Shown in pieces: positions 8,754 to 14,981 of a DNA stretch of 22,100 nucleotides. The DNA comes from Gammaproteobacteria bacterium RIFCSPHIGHO2_12_FULL_45_12. Its GTDB lineage: Bacteria > Pseudomonadota > Gammaproteobacteria > DSM-16500. Below the pieces are notes generated by a model. It was not told where the DNA came from. It ran no database searches and saw only the letters and a list, made by a program, of their open reading frames with translations. The position numbers were made by a program, and so were the translations under genes. Every line of letters starts with the position of its first letter. The first letter of the stretch is position 1. The stretch covers positions 1-22,100 of the forward strand of contig MGYH01000020.1 in the NCBI GenBank assembly GCA_001801665.1, in the 5' to 3' direction.

Positions 8754-9815
8754 TTATGGTTGATGAGTATCTACCCATTTTTTCCACGCATTCACATCTG
8801 TATCGGAATACGATTGATGGCTAAGTTTTTTTAAAATACGATAAACGGGTTCATGCACATTGGGTTGTGTTTGCTGTAACAAGGATACCATCCTGGCACC
8901 ACCCCGTTTGATAATGTCTTGTTGGTAACGCTTGTCGGAAGCCAGACTTTCAACCACCAGCAATGCTTTATTGCGGTCTGAATTAACCGGATAATCCAGT
9001 GCAGCCATCATCTCATTGATGGGGAAATTTTTGGTCCTGACTTTCATTAAAGTCATGGCCAGCACACGCATCACACTGTTTCTAACTTCTGAACTGACAT
9101 CGGAAATGGAGGGTGTGAGTGCCTCAATCACTTCCTCACCGGATTTCAGGTGCGCCAATAAATAGGCCGAAGCCACACGATCCTGTATATTTTTATCGTG
9201 ACGAAGCATGCGAATGAGTAACGCTTTATTAGGCGGCACGTTGGTCAAAAACAGTTGTTTATATGGCCGATATTCGGGCTCCTCAAACCCAAACAAGCAA
9301 TGAAAAGCAGGGCATGATTTATAGTTAGAAAAATGGCCTTGTAACCATATTTTATTAAGACCAATCTCTTGATATTGCTTCCATTTCGCTAACAAGCCTG
9401 ATGTATCGACCATATCGTGCATCGGCTTTGCTTTTAAATAAGCGAGACGACTGGAATCTTCCTGATCCACCACATCGACCGTAATATGGATGGTCGAATC
9501 ATGCGGATACAAAGTGGGTGACACCCCGATGAATGCAAACTTTCCGAGGGCATCAATCCGTTCGGTCACATCCTGAATGCTTTTTACCCATTTCGCTTGA
9601 TCATTATGTAATACTTCACGAGCAATGCGGGTAAAATCGTTGGAGTATAAGGAAATTAATTGCTCGCGCGTCAACTGTTTACTACGATAAACATCCAGTG
9701 AATAGACACGTTGAGTGGCCGGATGAGCGATTGACATCATGCTAGATGCGTATAAAATTACCCAAAGACATTTTACAAGCAATTGATAAAAATAGATCAT
9801 TTTATTTATTTCCAT
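8754..9815 (-). CDS. Secreted HEAT-repeat protein of the peptide operon, function unknown
   Basis: 353 aa from the ATG at 9815, or 348 from the second ATG at 9800, which has GGAAA at a workable distance. Residues about 8-32 form a signal peptide ending near SIAHPA, so the protein is probably periplasmic. About 50-120 contains a region ending in STIHITVDVVD that could be a small alpha/beta (POTRA-like) fold; this is a weak guess. About 195-335 reads as HEAT or PBS-lyase-type helical repeats (RHDKNIQDRVASAYLLAHL, DVSSEVRNSVMRVLAMTL). Two cysteines stand in CPAFHC (168-173). Its place between ligase and export genes argues for a role in maturation, export or self-protection, but no known partner is recognised. 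A mobile element is inserted exactly before its start codon, separating it from its ancestral ribosome-binding site. Confidence 0.75.
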   Translation of the reverse strand: MEINKMIYFYQLLVKCLWVILYASSMMSIAHPATQRVYSLDVYRSKQLTREQLISLYSNDFTRIAREVLHNDQAKWVKSIQDVTERIDALGKFAFIGVSPTLYPHDSTIHITVDVVDQEDSSRLAYLKAKPMHDMVDTSGLLAKWKQYQEIGLNKIWLQGHFSNYKSCPAFHCLFGFEEPEYRPYKQLFLTNVPPNKALLIRMLRHDKNIQDRVASAYLLAHLKSGEEVIEALTPSISDVSSEVRNSVMRVLAMTLMKVRTKNFPINEMMAALDYPVNSDRNKALLVVESLASDKRYQQDIIKRGGARMVSLLQQTQPNVHEPVYRILKKLSHQSYSDTDVNAWKKWVDTHQP

Positions 9816-9824
9816 TTACGCTGC

Positions 9825-9983
9825 TTTGTTGCATAATTCGTCGTTGCGAGGCCGCTTTTTGGCCGAAGCAATCCAGAACGTCGTCAATAATCATGATATT
9901 GCATCCATTCTGGATTGCTTCGTCGCACAAAACGCTCCTCGCAACGACGATTCTGTTCCAAAAATAATTTATGCAACAACGCT
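9825..9983. mobile_element. MITE-like element A with 12-bp target duplication
   Basis: Identical 12-bp direct repeats CATTTACGCTGC flank the element (9813-9824 and 9984-9995). Its ends are inverted repeats: TTTGTTGCATAATT on the left, and on the right AATTTATGCAACAACGCT, whose complement reads AGCGTTGTTGCATAAATT. The interior is a long imperfect hairpin: CGTCGTTGCGAGG and GAAGCAATCCAGAA on the left pair with TTCTGGATTGCTTCG and CCTCGCAACGACG on the right. No gene lies inside. Duplications of 10-12 bp are typical of IS4-family transposition, so an IS4-type transposase elsewhere may mobilise it; this is inference. Confidence 0.75.
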
Positions 9984-10002
9984 CATTTACGCTGCAATCC
10001 AC

Positions 10003-11085
10003 CTAAACCTGATGATGTTGACAATTGTCTCGCATTTTTTTCATCGCCTTGCTCATCATTGCTTGCATTGACAGTTGAGGTTTATTCATTTTTTTATCAT
10101 GCCCGTCAAAACAGTCTTTGCCATTAATCAGGAATTCAGAAAATATGTCCAGCATTTTAATGTCAGGATTGGCTTGCTCAATCCATAAAAACTGTCCTGC
10201 CTCGTTGATTTCTAGAAAATAATAGTCATTATCTGGCGTCACAATCAAATCAATGCATCCAAATTGCAAGCCAGATTGACGCATGATGGTTTGACACATG
10301 GCATCAATTTCTTCTGGCAAATCATAAGGCACGACAGATAACTGTTCTGCTGGAATATAACGCCAATCTTCTTTACCGCGATCGTGAATCTGCGAGTCCA
10401 GTTTGACACACACATGAAAACTTCCAAAATAAGTGACTCTTAACTCAAATTTTTTAGGCAGTAAGGCCTGATAAATGCCAGGAACCAGATGCGCCGTTAA
10501 ATTTTGAGTGATATCTTCTTCGCTAATTGGCGTTGTATAGGCCAAACGCAGAGACGTCTGCTCTTGCCAGTACATGGGGTAAAATGTCTTGTAAATCACC
10601 TTTTTATATTTCTTAATGAATTGACAAATCTCGCTAACATCATTTGACATTAACGTTTCTGGAATTGTTAAGCCAGCTTCTTTTGCCAGTTTTAATTGCA
10701 ATAATTTACAGTTGGATTTTCTAGCATTTTCATGGTAATTGACCCACCAGCTTTCCTGATTGGTCACACGCCAAACCGTATCAAATAGTTGAGCTGCTTC
10801 TTTTAAGGCAAACGGTTTATCGTCTTCATGAATTTTATCAAGTGCCATGCGCTTGACAGGTCTTCTTAACCAGATGACATCAAAAGCGTCATGATCGATG
10901 TTGAAATTTTTTCCCTTCGCTTTCCAGCGCAATTTATTCTCACCTATCCTGAATGAAAGCGATTGCTGCTCTGGAAAATCACCTGTATACCACATGACAC
11001 ACTGATGCCCTTTCGTTTCAAGCGCGATCGAGACCAGAATGGCATGAAGATCATCTGGCTTGGTCGCAATTAACACTTTCTTCAT
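10003..11085 (-). CDS. MvdD-like ATP-grasp ligase (graspetide maturase)
   Basis: 360 aa. The N-terminal domain has VIWLRRP (70-76), a mark of the MvdC/MvdD group. The central domain has NYHENARKSNCKLLQLKLA (116-134) and an ATP-binding Lys in IYKTFYP (K166). Then come ELRVTYFG (214-221), DWR (240-242), and the catalytic end FGCIDLIVTPDNDYYFLEIN (275-294) with Mg-binding D279, E292 and N294, followed by GQFLWIE. Enzymes of this family phosphorylate Asp/Glu side chains of a precursor peptide and join them to Thr/Ser (ester) or Lys (amide) side chains. The substrate is most likely the peptide encoded upstream at 11216-11377. That core has no Lys, so only esters are expected. The ATG at 11085 has GAGG seven bases upstream. 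A large hairpin separates the gene from the precursor gene. Confidence 0.92.
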   Translation of the reverse strand: MKKVLIATKPDDLHAILVSIALETKGHQCVMWYTGDFPEQQSLSFRIGENKLRWKAKGKNFNIDHDAFDVIWLRRPVKRMALDKIHEDDKPFALKEAAQLFDTVWRVTNQESWWVNYHENARKSNCKLLQLKLAKEAGLTIPETLMSNDVSEICQFIKKYKKVIYKTFYPMYWQEQTSLRLAYTTPISEEDITQNLTAHLVPGIYQALLPKKFELRVTYFGSFHVCVKLDSQIHDRGKEDWRYIPAEQLSVVPYDLPEEIDAMCQTIMRQSGLQFGCIDLIVTPDNDYYFLEINEAGQFLWIEQANPDIKMLDIFSEFLINGKDCFDGHDKKMNKPQLSMQAMMSKAMKKMRDNCQHHQV

Positions 11086-11117
11086 GGTATACCTCGATTA
11101 TGTCATGATGACGCAAA

Positions 11118-11205
11118 ACGACTGCAAGGCATTTACCTTATATAGTCGGTAACCTTGCATAGGTTACCGACTGTGGTTACCTACTATAAATAGCATGGCA
11201 GTCGT
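11118..11205 (-). terminator. Nested hairpin between precursor and ligase genes, possible attenuator
   Basis: The outer stem is ACGACTGC (11118-11125) with GCAGTCGT (11198-11205). The inner stem is a perfect 12-bp palindrome, 11144-11155 with 11161-11172, around a 5-base loop; bases between the stems pair partly. On the minus strand the outer stem is followed by TTTT. This could end part of the transcripts after the precursor gene, giving more peptide than enzyme, or protect the 3' end of the precursor message. Confidence 0.55.
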
Positions 11206-11215
11206 ATCTTAACGC

Positions 11216-11377
11216 TTACATATCAAATTCAACATCCGCTTCGACGTCATTTCCATTGGGGCCGCCGTGTGTTACGTTTAAGGTTCCGTGCGAGGTGCCT
11301 GCGGCAGAAATATCCGCCAACTCTGCTTCACTTAATTTTTTGGACTTGTCATGCGCCAAAATTCTTTGCTTATTCAT
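11216..11377 (-). CDS. Graspetide-type precursor peptide (53 aa)
   Basis: This is a short gene with a strong ribosome-binding site, AAGGAGT, six bases before the ATG at 11377. The leader (1-26 or 1-27) starts MNKQRILAHDK and carries LSEAELADISAAG (15-27). That matches the double-glycine leader pattern LSxxELxxIxGG, with Ala-Ala in place of Gly-Gly; cleavage after A26 or G27 is possible. The core starts TSHGTLNVT (28-36), then a Gly/Asn-rich HGGPNGN (37-43), then DVEADVEFD (44-52) and a final Met. It has four hydroxyl residues (T28, S29, T32, T36), five acids at every second position (D44, E46, D48, E50, D52) and no Lys or Cys. T36/D44, T32/D48 and T28/D52 are symmetric about P40. The microviridin PFFARFL leader motif is absent. 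The gene lies directly upstream of the ligase and NHLM export genes. The call rests on this context and the core pattern. Confidence 0.85.
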   Translation of the reverse strand: MNKQRILAHDKSKKLSEAELADISAAGTSHGTLNVTHGGPNGNDVEADVEFDM

Positions 11378-11383
11378 TTTTTG

Positions 11384-11390
11384 ACTCCTT
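11384..11390 (-). promoter_or_regulatory. Strong ribosome-binding site of the precursor gene
   Basis: The minus strand reads AAGGAGT, six bases before the ATG. It is the best Shine-Dalgarno in the operon, as expected for an abundantly made precursor, and it supports this small ORF being real. Confidence 0.75.
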
Positions 11391-11439
11391 ATAAAAATGT
11401 TAATGACGATTTGTAATGATATCTTGATCGAGCCATGAC

Positions 11440-11468
11440 ATTATTCAACTTACCATCACCGTTCACAA
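11440..11468 (-). promoter_or_regulatory. Candidate promoter of the peptide operon
   Basis: On the minus strand TTGTGA (11463-11468) and AATAAT (11440-11445) are 17 bases apart, in the gap between the LuxR-type gene and the precursor gene. Transcription would begin about 60 bases before the precursor ATG. This would let the peptide operon be controlled separately from the regulator gene. Confidence 0.4.
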
Positions 11469-11488
11469 TCTGCTAAAAATACTCTAGT

Positions 11489-11701
11489 TTAACCAGCCAC
11501 TGGACTTGTTAAAATATTTGATTGGTAGGCAAGATAAACGGCATGCGCAATATTTTTGGCTTGTAATTTTTTTCTGGCATTTGTCATGTAAGCTTCAATG
11601 GTTCTTGGCTCAAGACTTACCAATCTGGCAATTTCTTTTGCTGTATTACCTTTTGCAATATAATTCATGACTTCAATTTCTCTGCAACTAAGTTTTTTCA
11701 T
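11489..11701 (-). CDS. LuxR/GerE-type DNA-binding protein without sensor domain
   Basis: 70 aa, almost only a GerE helix-turn-helix. LSCREIEVMNYIAKGNTAKE (4-23) and the recognition-helix region around EPRTIEAYMTNARKKL (31-46) follow the LuxR-family pattern (LTxREREVL...G.s.keIA..L..s..TV..h..ni..KL). There is no receiver or autoinducer-binding domain, so any signal must come from a partner or from its own level of expression. AAGGA lies nine bases before the ATG at 11701. It stands directly upstream of the precursor gene in the same direction, so it is the natural candidate regulator of the peptide operon; that is inference. Two 17-bp direct repeats lie in its 5' region and may be an operator. 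Confidence 0.8.
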   Translation of the reverse strand: MKKLSCREIEVMNYIAKGNTAKEIARLVSLEPRTIEAYMTNARKKLQAKNIAHAVYLAYQSNILTSPVAG

Positions 11702-11732
11702 ATGGTTTTTCCTTTTTAAAACGAAAATGTCC

Positions 11733-11766
11733 TGTTTGCTTATGTAATCTGTTTGCTTATGTAATC
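11733..11766. repeat. Two tandem 17-bp direct repeats upstream of the LuxR-type gene
   Basis: TGTTTGCTTATGTAATC occurs twice back to back (11733-11749, 11750-11766) with no mismatch, 32 bases before the regulator ATG. It may be a tandem binding site for the regulator or just a local duplication. The sequence is not part of the dispersed repeats elsewhere in the window. Confidence 0.7.
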
Positions 11767-12034
11767 ATGAGGGAAAGATCAATAATGACACGGGGAAAAG
11801 GGAGGTGAAACTGAAGGAGAGTTAAAACATAGCAATTGTATCGCAGCTTCCCGGATTTGCAAGTTTTATCATGTATTGTAAAACTACCTACCTGATCCAC
11901 CCAAGCTGTCGTTGACTGTGCATCCAATGCCCGTTAAGCAGATGCTTTTGTCATCTGGCCGACATGCTTATGTTGAACGTTTTTCCGCATGAACATGGGA
12001 AAGACAAGTCTCAAATAATACACTTGCCACCCCA
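11767..12034. other. Intergenic stretch without supported gene
   Basis: This lies between the regulator's 5' region and the secreted cysteine-rich protein gene. It holds a purine-rich run (about 11780-11830) and a weak CAGATG/CATCTG stem near 11939-11957. Only ORFs of about 20 codons without ribosome-binding sites are present. No RNA gene is recognised. Confidence 0.5.
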
Positions 12035-12063
12035 ACGCTCTCCACTTCAAAAGTGGGGAGCGT
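12035..12063 (-). terminator. Strong hairpin after the cysteine-rich protein gene
   Basis: ACGCTCTCCACTT (12035-12047) pairs with AAGTGGGGAGCGT (12051-12063) with one wobble and a three-base loop. It lies about 20 bases after the stop codon at 12084. No T-run follows on the minus strand, so it may be a 3'-end stabiliser or a terminator of non-standard type. Confidence 0.5.
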
Positions 12064-12083
12064 CTCTGAAATGGCGGATGGCA

Positions 12084-13040
12084 TCAGGGTGAAGCGGGTA
12101 GCGGCGCATCATCTCCACCAGCCTGATTTTCACCACCCACTGTATCGGGCTCGTTGGGAATATTATTCTTACTTTGCTCATTATTAGGCAACCAGGCTGG
12201 CTCAATGTGCGAACAAATGGCTGAAGCCGGCACCACGGCGGTCTTATCAATATACAAGCCGGCGGGTCGCGCCGTGCACATTTGCCATTTGTAGCTATTA
12301 ATGAATTTTTCCTGATGCACGACAAACCGTGATGAATAAGGGGTTGTTGTCTGGCAATTTGAGCCCGCTTTATAAATAATCTGCTTATCACGATCATTGG
12401 CCGCCGAAATATATTGCCCCACTCCCCCATTAATCATCACATTTGCCCGGGCCGCAAGCGAGCTAACCACCACGATATCATTCGTCACATTTTTACCAAC
12501 ACCATCTGACTGCGCGCACCAAGTGGTGATTTGCGGGGATGGCTCTGTTGCCAACGCACAGCGATATTGGTTATTTGTATTGTATTGGTCAAATTGGTCT
12601 AATGAAGCCAATGGAAAGGGTGCAGGCGGCCCTTGTTCCAACTGAGTGGCTGCAGACTTATAGCCATAGGAGCCTTCTTGTGCATAACCCGTCGGGCAAA
12701 CAGATTCCTCTCGGCTCAGAACGTGCATGGGGTCTTGTGGGTCTATCACATCTTTTCCGGTGACGGAACAAATTGACGGACAAGTGGTGCTGTCCCCTCC
12801 TGTTGGGTATACCCCATTAATATCAGGGCAAATAAGCGTGGCTGGACAAGGTATCGGATATTGCTTATTCGTCACCGGCAAGGAAACAAGCTTTTGACCC
12901 GATGAAAAGGGAACTGGCACCTTCCCCTTGAAAGGTAAATCATCCGCCATGCCTGTACTGTCCATGGCGAAGGCAAAAGTGGACATGCTGAGTAAAACGG
13001 TTAACCCTAACAACTGACTTAACTTAAATTTTAATCTCAT
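12084..13040 (-). CDS. Secreted cysteine-rich protein, function unknown
   Basis: 318 aa with a clear signal peptide (1-25: charged start, hydrophobic LLGLTVLLSMSTFAFA, cleavage after AFA). The mature protein holds ten cysteines spread through CPATLICPD, TTCPSIC, ESVCPTGYA, YRCALA, TTWCAQ, GSNCQT, WQMCTA and AICSHI. The even number suits disulfide bonding in the periplasm or outside the cell. The C-terminus is low-complexity, rich in Asn, Gly, Asp and Pro. No family was recognised. AAAGGG lies seven bases before the ATG at 13040. It follows the small secreted protein gene by 63 bases on the same strand and is probably co-transcribed with it. A cell-surface or secreted role is likely, but nothing more specific can be supported. 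Confidence 0.7.
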   Translation of the reverse strand: MRLKFKLSQLLGLTVLLSMSTFAFAMDSTGMADDLPFKGKVPVPFSSGQKLVSLPVTNKQYPIPCPATLICPDINGVYPTGGDSTTCPSICSVTGKDVIDPQDPMHVLSREESVCPTGYAQEGSYGYKSAATQLEQGPPAPFPLASLDQFDQYNTNNQYRCALATEPSPQITTWCAQSDGVGKNVTNDIVVVSSLAARANVMINGGVGQYISAANDRDKQIIYKAGSNCQTTTPYSSRFVVHQEKFINSYKWQMCTARPAGLYIDKTAVVPASAICSHIEPAWLPNNEQSKNNIPNEPDTVGGENQAGGDDAPLPASP

Positions 13041-13103
13041 CTTAATACCCTTTATGACTCACTCGTGATGTTCAGCTAGCATAGTACAAAGTGACCCGGC
13101 TTG

Positions 13104-13631
13104 CTAACCAATACAGGTTAAACAAGCATTGTCGATGATTAAAGTAGCATTATGCAACATAATCGATCCGTCTGATGACTTGGGCGCATCTTTTAAAATC
13201 TGCACCTGATAGGTCATCGTCTGCTTTGATGCTTGATAAACAGGTTGACTTAGCACCATCACCACATTCATTGGCACATGCTTTCCAGTGGCCGTTCTTT
13301 GCACACCGCTCAAAATGCCATTCGGTGCGTCCAGGCTGAAACTGTGTTCCCCTTGTCCCCATTGCTTCAAAAAAGCACTCATGGGTAGCTGGCCGACAAT
13401 GCGATTGGGCCGATCAGAAAAATAAGAGACATAAGGACTGACGTCGTTGATGACCAGCTGATAAACGCCCTTTTTCATGTCCACTGGCCTCACCTCAGAA
13501 TAAGCGGATGATTGCACATAGGAAACATTGACGGGCGCCAATTTTTCACTGGGCGTTGTTGTCATAGCACCATTTGCAAACACGCTGCCTGAAATAAACA
13601 TTGTCATTAGTAGTACAAAAGATTTTCTCAT
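13104..13631 (-). CDS. Small secreted protein ending in CxxC
   Basis: 175 aa from the ATG at 13631, which has GAGGT six bases upstream. The ATG at 13643 lies within that ribosome-binding region and is rejected as the start. The signal peptide is MRKSFVLLMTMFISGSVFA. The mature part is beta-rich, with YQLVINDVSPYVSYFSDRP and an RIVGQLP-to-FLKQW stretch. I recall a similar arrangement in conserved hypothetical secreted proteins but cannot name the family with confidence. The only two cysteines are at the extreme C-terminus (NACLTCIG), a CxxC that could bind metal, form a disulfide or be modified. It lies 12 bases after the membrane-protein gene, so the two are surely co-transcribed. Confidence 0.75.
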   Translation of the reverse strand: MRKSFVLLMTMFISGSVFANGAMTTTPSEKLAPVNVSYVQSSAYSEVRPVDMKKGVYQLVINDVSPYVSYFSDRPNRIVGQLPMSAFLKQWGQGEHSFSLDAPNGILSGVQRTATGKHVPMNVVMVLSQPVYQASKQTMTYQVQILKDAPKSSDGSIMLHNATLIIDNACLTCIG

Positions 13632-13643
13632 GTGATACCTCAT

Positions 13644-14852
13644 TTAATATTGGCTTCTGAAAGAAGTTTCCGTTAATTGATTGTCAGCCTCATAAAACTC
13701 ATCATCTGACCCTTCCCTTTCTGAAAGACACTCCAAAAATTCCTCATCACTCGTCTCGACGCTTTCACTTTCATCTGACATTGCAGAATAAAGGCTGCCA
13801 AACGAGCTATTTTCACCAGAAAACATGTGATTTGGCTCAGCATCCTCAATGACCACTTCAATGCGCTGAGAATGATTCACAGACCCGTCAGATGACCTGA
13901 CAAGCAAGGGCAGACGCTCCTCTTCACGGCCAGACAAATTTGGAAAAAATTTGGCACTGAGAATGGCTAATGTGGCAAACAGCATAAATCCACCCATTAA
14001 GATGCCTGATTCAGCCTCGCTGCGCTCGGCGTTTGATGTATTGGAAAAAATACTGGCCAAAAAAATTCCCGCACACAGTAGGGCCGTAAATTGGCTGACG
14101 ACTATTTTAAAACGTGGATATTTATTCCCTGCCAGTGTCAAGACCGTCCCTACCGTACCTGACGTTGCAAATAAACCAACACGCACATAAGGGTTAGCAC
14201 CACTTTCTTCAGTCAGATGAAATATTGATAACCCCGCCATCAGGACGGTGTTAATAGCACCAGACAAACCCAAAGTAGACAATGCATCACGCAAGCGTTT
14301 AGTGATTCTCGCTCGACTCGTATCCGGTTGCTCCCAACGCTGTTTATGATAATCAAGCAAACCATGCACCGCCGAGATAAACGCGGTCGGTAAAACAAAT
14401 CCTAACAAATAAGCGCGGTCTGACACATCCACTTCTGACTCACCCACATTTTTGACAGCCGCATAAATCGCGAGGTAAAGCGCAATCAAGGAAGACAATG
14501 AAAAATAAAGTGTATTTGTTCCCGCTTTTATGCTGGACTCAAGCCGATGAATTTCCTTGAAATTAACGTTCAATCCACCTACTTGACGACGCTTATTCTC
14601 ATCACCCGCTCTTAACATCAGGTCAACATGACAAAGAGGCAACGCCACTAGGTTTCTCACACGGAGCGCCATTGGCCACATGGGGGGATAAGCTGCCAGT
14701 GGAAAGGTCGCCGCTGCTGACAGAGAAATAGCACTAATCGCCTGTAAAAAACGTTGGAAGGCGGTCCATGCCCATTGCTGGTTTGGGCTTAGCTCAGTTG
14801 ACTCCCCCGCCGTTTCAATCTCTTCGTCACTTATAGGCTGTCTATTCAGCAT
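13644..14852 (-). CDS. Polytopic membrane protein with acidic C-terminal tail
   Basis: 402 aa from the ATG at 14852, eight bases after GAGGTGA. An in-frame GTG at 14864 sits inside that site and is not preferred. Six or seven hydrophobic segments run from about residue 38 to 302 (for example TLYFSLSSLIALYLAIYAAV and IVVSQFTALLCAGIFLASIF). The last 90 residues are soluble and strongly acidic, with SDESESVETSDEEFLEC and SEREGSDDEFYEAD. Clusters of Glu near the C-terminus (E-blocks) are known as part of the Dot/Icm translocation signal of many Legionella effectors, so this could be a membrane-inserting effector. That is inference; a bacterial membrane protein is the plain alternative. No family was recognised. 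It leads a probable operon with two secreted proteins. Confidence 0.75.
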   Translation of the reverse strand: MLNRQPISDEEIETAGESTELSPNQQWAWTAFQRFLQAISAISLSAAATFPLAAYPPMWPMALRVRNLVALPLCHVDLMLRAGDENKRRQVGGLNVNFKEIHRLESSIKAGTNTLYFSLSSLIALYLAIYAAVKNVGESEVDVSDRAYLLGFVLPTAFISAVHGLLDYHKQRWEQPDTSRARITKRLRDALSTLGLSGAINTVLMAGLSIFHLTEESGANPYVRVGLFATSGTVGTVLTLAGNKYPRFKIVVSQFTALLCAGIFLASIFSNTSNAERSEAESGILMGGFMLFATLAILSAKFFPNLSGREEERLPLLVRSSDGSVNHSQRIEVVIEDAEPNHMFSGENSSFGSLYSAMSDESESVETSDEEFLECLSEREGSDDEFYEADNQLTETSFRSQY

Positions 14853-14918
14853 GTTATGGTTCACCTCGTTTTTAGGTTTATTTTCTAATAATATAGTCAG
14901 GTCAATCGATTACGTTAC

Positions 14919-14924
14919 ATTATA
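14919..14924 (-). promoter_or_regulatory. Candidate -10 box for the 12084-14852 gene set
   Basis: TATAAT on the minus strand lies about 67 bases before the ATG at 14852, in AT-rich sequence between zapE and the membrane-protein gene. No convincing -35 hexamer was found. Confidence 0.4.
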
Positions 14925-14981
14925 AAATAAAATGCTTAAAAGAGTATTAAAAGAGCTTTATTTGTGTGGTACCCAAAAAAC

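Noticed and set aside
9802..10071. Several overlapping ORFs of 66-81 codons on both strands between the ligase and HEAT genes.
   Set aside because: They come from the inverted repeat of element A, are similar on both strands by symmetry, and have no start signals.
11096..11158. A 20-codon ORF (MQGYRLYKV...) on the minus strand inside the hairpin after the precursor gene, considered as a second precursor peptide.
   Set aside because: It has no ribosome-binding site, lies wholly in the stem-loop and lacks the acid/Thr core pattern.
11939..11957. Short CAGATG/CATCTG stem considered as a terminator or RNA element.
   Set aside because: The stem is only six bases, with no T-run and no gene ending nearby.
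12397..12763. Plus-strand ORFs of 74-82 codons opposite the cysteine-rich protein gene.
   Set aside because: They lie antisense to a gene with a clear signal peptide and good ribosome-binding site, and have none themselves.
14010..14035. GC-rich stretch CCTCGCTGCGCTCGGC resembling part of a dispersed repeat inside the membrane-protein gene.
   Set aside because: It is in frame, encodes a plausible loop (NAERSEAES) and has no pairing arm or flanking duplication.
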